Shown here in pieces: positions 32,849-37,219 of a stretch of DNA of 37,219 nt (position 1 is the stretch's first letter; every line of letters begins with the position of its first letter). Below the pieces are notes generated by a model. The model did not search any database and was not told where the DNA came from. It saw only the letters and a list, made by a program, of their open reading frames with translations. This DNA comes from a virus, in IMG/VR virus record IMGVR_UViG_3300042892_000103, positions 1-37,219 of that record; one strand, 5' to 3'. The position numbers were made by a program, and so were the translations under genes.

Positions 32849-33407
32849 TCAACCAACAAGAATTTGTTCTATTGATGCTAGTACTAATAGCCTTGCATAT
32901 GCGGTGTTTGATAATAAAGACCTTAAAGAAATTGGTAAAATAAATTTTGAGGGAAATGACATATATTTAAAAGTAGGAGATGCAGCAAGAAAAACTAAAG
33001 CATATTTTGAAACGGTAATGAAGGCAGATGCTATCGTAATTGAACATACTGTATTTATGAATAGCCCAAAAACTGCTGCTGACCTTGCATTAGTTCAAGG
33101 GGCATTGCTTGGTGCTGCTGCCATGTGTGGCATTAGAACAGTGGGAAAGGTTTCTCCAATTACTTGGCAAAACTATTTAGGTAATAAAAAATTAACAAAA
33201 GAAGAACAAATGTTAATTAGATCTAAGAATCTTGGTAAATCAGATTCTTGGTACAAGTCTTTTGAAAGGCAATTTAGAAAAGAAAGGACTGTGAAATTAA
33301 TTGAAATCATTTATGATAAAAATATTAACGATAATGACGTTGCTGACGCTTGTGGTATCGGTCATTGGGCTATTAATAATTGGGATAAGGCAATAGGAAA
33401 AATATAA
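32835..33407 (+). CDS. RuvC-like Holliday junction resolvase
   Basis: A 190-residue RNase H-fold nuclease. I choose ATG 32835 (AAAGGGG upstream at 32818-32824) over a TTG at 32829. The four acidic residues expected of RuvC are present: Asp14 in CSIDAS, Glu70 in IVIEH, and Asp168 and Asp171 in NDNDVADACGIG. The segment TAADLALVQGALLGAAAMCG and VSPITWQNYLG also match the family. It would cut branched intermediates before packaging. It follows the double zinc-finger gene with an overlap, and its stop overlaps the next ATG (TAATG). Confidence 0.85.
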   Translation: MNKTNQPTRICSIDASTNSLAYAVFDNKDLKEIGKINFEGNDIYLKVGDAARKTKAYFETVMKADAIVIEHTVFMNSPKTAADLALVQGALLGAAAMCGIRTVGKVSPITWQNYLGNKKLTKEEQMLIRSKNLGKSDSWYKSFERQFRKERTVKLIEIIYDKNINDNDVADACGIGHWAINNWDKAIGKI

Positions 33408-34051
33408 TGCCAGAACTAAATGCCAACATACCACCTATAGAGTGCTATGTTCGTGGAAACTATTTAAGGAATCAATTAGATAGTCATGACAAGTATTTCC
33501 CATGTGTTATATTTGGTGTTGCTAGTATAAAAAGCAGAAGTCCTTTATTTCACATAATGATGGAAGACGGTGGGCTATGGTGGAGATTGCCAATTAGTGC
33601 ATTTTGTACAAAACCTGGAGTTCCTGAAGTAGACTTACACAATTTAGTTTTATGGAACTCCTTTAGCCATCACATATCTGTGACTAAATTTGAAAATCTT
33701 ACAAACCTTAGAATGTCATATATTGATAGAACAAAGACAAGACATGATGGAACATATCTCTTTACTCTTGACTGGCATAATCCAGATGCAAACGTTATGG
33801 ATGACGGGTATTCAGAAAGTCCTTCTGAGCACAAATGTGGACACGTCATACAACGAGATGATGGCAACTTTGCTGTTCAGCCCAATAATAGAGTTCGTAT
33901 TTATGAACCTTCCTTTACCCTGAAAAAAGATTATGTTATTGAAAGAATAATTAATGATTATAAATGGGATGTTGAAAATCAAAATAAATGGATGCTGGAA
34001 GACTCTGATAAATTTTATTATGATATTAATACAAAAGAGGTTGACAAATAA
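33407..34051 (+). CDS. Conserved phage protein of unknown function
   Basis: A 214-residue protein. Sequence blocks look strongly conserved in style: IECYVRGNYLRN, GVASIKSRSPLFHIMMEDGG, LWWRLPISAFC, VLWNSFSHHISV, GTYLFTLDWHNPD, and EHKCGHVIQRDDGNFAVQPN followed by NRVRIYEPSF. I recall this arrangement from many phage and viral metagenome proteins, without a known role. His, Trp and Asp residues are frequent, but I see no known catalytic motif. It is coupled to the RuvC-like gene by a one-base overlap and lies before the terminase cluster. Confidence 0.7.
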   Translation: MPELNANIPPIECYVRGNYLRNQLDSHDKYFPCVIFGVASIKSRSPLFHIMMEDGGLWWRLPISAFCTKPGVPEVDLHNLVLWNSFSHHISVTKFENLTNLRMSYIDRTKTRHDGTYLFTLDWHNPDANVMDDGYSESPSEHKCGHVIQRDDGNFAVQPNNRVRIYEPSFTLKKDYVIERIINDYKWDVENQNKWMLEDSDKFYYDINTKEVDK

Positions 34052-34055
34052 TACT

Positions 34056-34211
34056 ATGAGTGGTAAACTGTATACAAGTGAGGTTTGGCTTCGTAAGAGA
34101 TATCTTATAGATAAAAAATCTCCACAAGATATTGCTAAAGAATGTGGGGCAAGCATAGAAACAATCTATGTATACCTTGCAAAATTTGGATTAAGGAAGT
34201 CAAAACGATGA
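34056..34211 (+). CDS. Small HTH protein
   Basis: A 51-residue protein with a homeodomain-like helix-turn-helix (RKRYLIDKKSPQDIAKECGA, then SIETIYVYLAKFGL) and a basic C-terminal tail. I set the start at ATG 34056; upstream in-frame codons read through the preceding gene in another frame. Such minimal HTH proteins are common in actinophages and may be transcriptional regulators or relatives of the DNA-recognition domain of small terminase. Its TGA overlaps the ATG of the next gene. Function not established. Confidence 0.65.
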   Translation: MSGKLYTSEVWLRKRYLIDKKSPQDIAKECGASIETIYVYLAKFGLRKSKR

Positions 34212-34453
34212 GTAATAATTTAAATATTACGGTTGATCAAGTTAATCATCCGTTACATTATACAACTGACCCAAGTGGCGTAGAGTGTATAGAAATTACA
34301 AGACACCGAAATTTTAACATAGGGAATGCTTTTAAATATTTGTGGAGGGCGGGATTAAAAGATGAGGCTAAAACAATACAGGATTTAGAAAAAGCAATTT
34401 TTTATATTAAAGATGAAATAAATAGATTAGAAGGTAAATATCATGTCAACTGA
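34208..34453 (+). CDS. DUF3310 family protein
   Basis: An 81-residue protein with the compact signature of DUF3310: VNHPLHYTTDPSGVECIEIT, RNFNIGNAFKYLWRAGLKDE and IQDLEKAIFYIKDEINRLE. Phage members are widespread and have been described as nucleotide kinase-like or SaV-like, but the biochemical role is not settled. I start it at ATG 34208, overlapping the preceding stop (ATGA). It overlaps the terminase small subunit gene by 11 bases. Confidence 0.82.
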   Translation: MSNNLNITVDQVNHPLHYTTDPSGVECIEITRHRNFNIGNAFKYLWRAGLKDEAKTIQDLEKAIFYIKDEINRLEGKYHVN

Positions 34454-34979
34454 GTCAGACTTAGTAAATCATCTTGATGAAGTAAACAAAGTCGTTGCAG
34501 AGTATCTTAAAGGTCAAGATCCTACAAAAATTTCTAAAGAGTTAGATATTCCAAGAACTCGTGTTGTTTCATTAATTAATGAGTGGAAGGTTATGGCATC
34601 TGCTAATGATGCTATTCGTGCTCGTGCCAAAGAGGCACTTGCTGGCGCTGATGCACACTACAGTAAATTAATAACAAGATCTTATGAAGTTATTGATGAA
34701 GCATCAATGACAAATAATCTTAGCGCAAAGACTCAAGCAATTAAGTTAGTTATGGATATTGAAAAATCTAGAATTGAAATGTTACAAAAGGCTGGATTGT
34801 TAGAAAATAAAGAACTTGCAGAAGAAATGATTCAAATTGAAAAAAGGCAAGAGGTATTGGTTGAAATACTTAGAGAGATTGCTTCTACGCATCCAGAAGT
34901 GCGTGATTTAATTATGCAACGTCTTTCTCAGATTGCCAAAGAAGGAGAAGTGATTACAATTGTCCACGATGTTCAATGA
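34443..34979 (+). CDS. terS: Terminase small subunit-like protein
   Basis: A 178-residue protein directly before the large terminase. Residues about 16-50 form a helix-turn-helix (VVAEYLKGQDPTKISKELDI, then PRTRVVSLINEW), the DNA-recognition domain of small terminases; a long helical region follows (about 60-165) suited to ring assembly. Small terminase binds the packaging start site and loads DNA onto the motor. GAAGG upstream of the ATG and an 11-base overlap with the previous gene support the start. The stop overlaps the large subunit start region by 11 bases, which couples their translation. Confidence 0.78.
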   Translation: MSTESDLVNHLDEVNKVVAEYLKGQDPTKISKELDIPRTRVVSLINEWKVMASANDAIRARAKEALAGADAHYSKLITRSYEVIDEASMTNNLSAKTQAIKLVMDIEKSRIEMLQKAGLLENKELAEEMIQIEKRQEVLVEILREIASTHPEVRDLIMQRLSQIAKEGEVITIVHDVQ

Positions 34980-36744
34980 TTTTCTTGAAGTATTAAAAGA
35001 AAATCAATTTGAAGAAAAGCCAGTAGACGCAAAAACATTTGTTGAGTCTTCTGAATATTTAGGACAACCACCATTATCTTCAATTCAATATGACATTGTA
35101 GAAGCAATGAGTCAAATATACAAAAAAGAAGACTTACAAGAATTATATGGATCTGTAGAGGGGGCAAGATATTATGATAAATATACTAAAAATGAAATCA
35201 TTTTACAGTTGGGCAAAGGTTCTGGTAAAGATTTCACCTCTACTGTTGCTTGTGCTTATATTGTTTATAAGTTACTATGTCTCAAAGATCCTGCAAGATA
35301 TTTCGGAAAACCAAGTGGAGATGCAATAGATTTAATTAACGTTGCTATTAACGCACAACAAGCAAAAAATGTTTTCTTTAAAGGTTTTAAAACAAAGATT
35401 GAGAAGTCTCCGTGGTTTGCTGGTAAGTATAACGCTAAAGCAGATTCAGTTGAGTTTGATAAATCAATTACAGTTTATTCTGGTCACTCTGAAAGAGAAT
35501 CGCATGAGGGTTTAAACTTATTGCTTGCAGTGCTTGATGAGATTTCTGGTTTTGCATCTGAGGTTGGCACTGGTAATGAACAAGGCAAAACTGCAGAAAA
35601 TATTTATAAAGCATTTCGTGGATCTGTAGATTCTCGTTTTCCAGATCTTGGTAAGGTAGTTTTACTTTCTTTTCCACGGTATCAAGGAGACTTTATTTCT
35701 AAAAGATATGATGATGTAATTGCAGAAAAAGAAACAATAGAAAAGAAACATATTTTTATTATGAATGAAAACTTACCACACAATGACATAAATAATCAAT
35801 TTGAAATTAGTTGGGAAGAAGATAGCATTATTTCATATAAGGTTCCAAAAATTCTAGCACTTAAAAGACCAACATGGGAAGTAAATCCTACTAGAAAGAT
35901 AGATGATTTTAAACTAGCATTTTATACAGACTTAGGAGATGCAATGATGCGTTTTGCTTGTGTTCCTACATATGCGTCTGATGCGTTTTTTAAACAAAAA
36001 GATAAGTTACAAAAATGTATGAATACCAGAAACCCTGTAGATTCTTTTAGAAGGTTTGACGAAACATTTAAAGCAGATCCAGAAAAAATATATTATATCC
36101 ATGCTGACCTTGCACAAAAACATGACAAGTGTGCTGTTGCTATTGCTCATGTTGATAAATGGGTTAATATTCAGGTTATTAAAGATTATGAGCAGGTAGC
36201 CCCTATTGTTGTTGTTGATGCCGTTGCTTGGTGGGAGCCAAGAGCAGAAGGACCAGTGAATTTATCAGAGGTAAAGCAGTGGATTATTAACTTACGTAGA
36301 GAAGGTCTCAACATTGGTATGGTTTCTTTTGACCGTTGGCAATCATTTGACATTCAAAATGAGTTGCAGGCTGTTGGAATTAGAACAGAAACAGTATCTG
36401 TTGCTAAAAAACACTACGAAGATTTGGCTATGATGATTTATGAAGAGCGTGTTGCAATGCCAATGATTCCATTGCTGCTAGAAGAAATGTCAGAATTAAA
36501 AATAATGAAAGGCAATAGAGTTGACCATCCTCGAAAAAAATCAAAAGATTTAGCGGATGCAGTTTGTGGAGCGGTATTTTCAGCAATTTCACATACTCCA
36601 AAGACTAATAATACAGAGATAGAGGTCCACACTTGGAGTTCTGCAACACGACTTGCGGAGAAGCAGCAACGTATGGTAGAATTAGATAGTCGGGAAATAC
36701 CTAACGATGTTAAGGATTTTCTAGATAAACTAAACTTAATATAA
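34969..36744 (+). CDS. terL: Terminase large subunit
   Basis: A 591-residue packaging motor, with ATPase and nuclease domains. From ATG 34969 the Walker A region is LGKGSGKD at 81-88; the residue after Lys is Asp, as in a group of phage terminases. Walker B is LLLAVLDE with catalytic Glu at 191. The RNase H-type nuclease domain has Asp residues in YYIHADLAQKHD, VSFDRWQSF and KSKDLADAV. A TTG at 34960 in the same frame is an alternative start with better distance to GGAGAAG (34944-34950), adding three residues. The gene overlaps the small subunit gene. It pumps DNA through the portal, whose gene is not in the window. Confidence 0.95.
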   Translation: MFNDFLEVLKENQFEEKPVDAKTFVESSEYLGQPPLSSIQYDIVEAMSQIYKKEDLQELYGSVEGARYYDKYTKNEIILQLGKGSGKDFTSTVACAYIVYKLLCLKDPARYFGKPSGDAIDLINVAINAQQAKNVFFKGFKTKIEKSPWFAGKYNAKADSVEFDKSITVYSGHSERESHEGLNLLLAVLDEISGFASEVGTGNEQGKTAENIYKAFRGSVDSRFPDLGKVVLLSFPRYQGDFISKRYDDVIAEKETIEKKHIFIMNENLPHNDINNQFEISWEEDSIISYKVPKILALKRPTWEVNPTRKIDDFKLAFYTDLGDAMMRFACVPTYASDAFFKQKDKLQKCMNTRNPVDSFRRFDETFKADPEKIYYIHADLAQKHDKCAVAIAHVDKWVNIQVIKDYEQVAPIVVVDAVAWWEPRAEGPVNLSEVKQWIINLRREGLNIGMVSFDRWQSFDIQNELQAVGIRTETVSVAKKHYEDLAMMIYEERVAMPMIPLLLEEMSELKIMKGNRVDHPRKKSKDLADAVCGAVFSAISHTPKTNNTEIEVHTWSSATRLAEKQQRMVELDSREIPNDVKDFLDKLNLI

Positions 36745-36760
36745 ACTAATAAGGAGAAGA

Positions 36761-37219
36761 ATGAATTCATTTAAGAAACTTGCCACAGTCTTGGCTGCAG
36801 CCTTGACACTTGGCGTGATGTCGGCACTTCCGACACAGGCTACAGTATATGCTGACGTTGTCACCATTGATGCCGTAGCAGATACAATCAATCCTGGCGA
36901 GACTGCAACAGCAGTTGTGTCAGTATCATTTTTGGGAACATCAACTGGAGATACCGTTTCGGTAATATCTGCAGTGTTGTCTGCCCCATCTACTGCTAGC
37001 GTTCCACAGTTTGCTGTTACAGAAACATCTAGCGCAACAGTGGCGTTATCATCAGATACAAGAACTGCAGCAATCTCACCAGCAACTAATACTACTGGTT
37101 ATGTTACTGCAAAGTTGACAGCATCACTTAATGTGCCTAGCGTGGCTGGAACATATGTAGTTAGATTTATTCCTACATTGACTAGCGCATCTGGTTCAGT
37201 TACATCTGCTGCCCTTACA
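36761..37219 (+). CDS. Secreted Ig-like protein, 3' truncated by window end
   Basis: An open frame of 153 codons runs from ATG 36761 to the last base with no stop, so the gene continues outside. AAGGAG at 36751-36756 is the ribosome binding site. The N terminus MNSFKKLATVLAAALTLGVM is a clear signal peptide: two Lys, a hydrophobic core, and AxA-like cleavage options after TQA (27) or VYA (31). The mature part is rich in Thr, Ser, Val and Ala with spaced strands (VVTIDAVADTINPGETATAV; GYVTAKLTASLNVPSVAGTY), like bacterial Ig-type surface modules. G+C is higher than in neighbours (36 of 60 bases at 36781-36840). A surface or exported protein is expected; function unknown. Such cargo next to terminase could alter the host surface or be a virion decoration. 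Confidence 0.75.
   Translation, partial: MNSFKKLATVLAAALTLGVMSALPTQATVYADVVTIDAVADTINPGETATAVVSVSFLGTSTGDTVSVISAVLSAPSTASVPQFAVTETSSATVALSSDTRTAAISPATNTTGYVTAKLTASLNVPSVAGTYVVRFIPTLTSASGSVTSAALT

Noticed and set aside
36738-36750. TATAAA/TAAACT as promoter for the secreted protein gene
   Set aside because: No TGn extension and the predicted start would fall within the ribosome binding site. Too weak to call in such A+T-rich sequence.
1-37219. tRNA genes, CRISPR arrays, insertion sequences or attachment sites
   Set aside because: Gaps between genes are all under about 100 bases and hold only promoters, terminators and leaders; no cloverleaf, direct repeat array, transposase or integrase was seen. 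Faint matches could be missed by eye.

Overview
The window is a nearly gap-free, A+T-rich stretch of a tailed double-stranded DNA phage genome. Every gene I can support lies on the + strand. It has a single tail tube protein, a very long tape measure protein and no sheath or baseplate-wedge genes, so a long-tailed siphovirus is the best reading. Several gene families and their order (fused protease/scaffold, HK97-type capsid, chaperone pair, ConA-like domain in the hub, Cas4-like exonuclease, DnaE polymerase) resemble phages of Actinobacteria. Extended -10 promoters and one apparently leaderless gene also fit such a host. The low G+C suggests an aquatic, streamlined actinobacterial host rather than a soil one; this is inference. 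No integrase, repressor, tRNA, CRISPR array or insertion sequence is visible.

Layout. At 3-7185 is the head and connector module: prohead protease/scaffold (5' end cut off), major capsid protein, a capsid-adjacent small protein, head-tail adaptor, stopper, gp10-like neck protein, tail terminator, major tail protein and two paralogous tail assembly chaperones. At 7208-21856 is the tail module: tape measure, distal tail-like protein, a large hub protein with an inserted lectin-like jelly roll, and four smaller tail-tip or receptor-binding candidates. At 21866-26621 comes the start of the replication module: zinc ribbon, HTH protein, two small proteins, DnaB-like helicase, a conserved unknown, DnaG-like primase and an ssDNA-binding protein. 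At 26623-33407 are DnaE-type polymerase, RecA-like recombinase, a PD-(D/E)XK nuclease-like protein, Cas4-like Fe-S exonuclease and a RuvC-like resolvase, together sufficient in outline for recombination-linked replication. At 33407-36744 are small accessory genes and the terminase pair. The window ends inside a gene for a secreted Ig-like protein of different base composition.

Expression. Neighbouring genes are tightly coupled, often sharing TAATG or ATGA overlaps. Promoters of the form TGnTATAAT recur just before selected genes (2265, 5383, 6853, 21413) with weaker versions before 6094, 25965 and 31723 and one perfect copy inside a coding region. Two strong hairpin terminators isolate the capsid gene and the major tail protein gene. 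Highly expressed structural genes have clearly higher G+C and use CGT arginine codons, unlike the rest.

The most interesting point is the tail assembly chaperone region. Instead of one gene pair joined by a programmed frameshift, there are two separate paralogous genes, a long form that looks leaderless and a short form with its own extended -10 promoter and perfect Shine-Dalgarno sequence. Portal and lysis genes are absent and presumably lie in the missing part between the two window ends.
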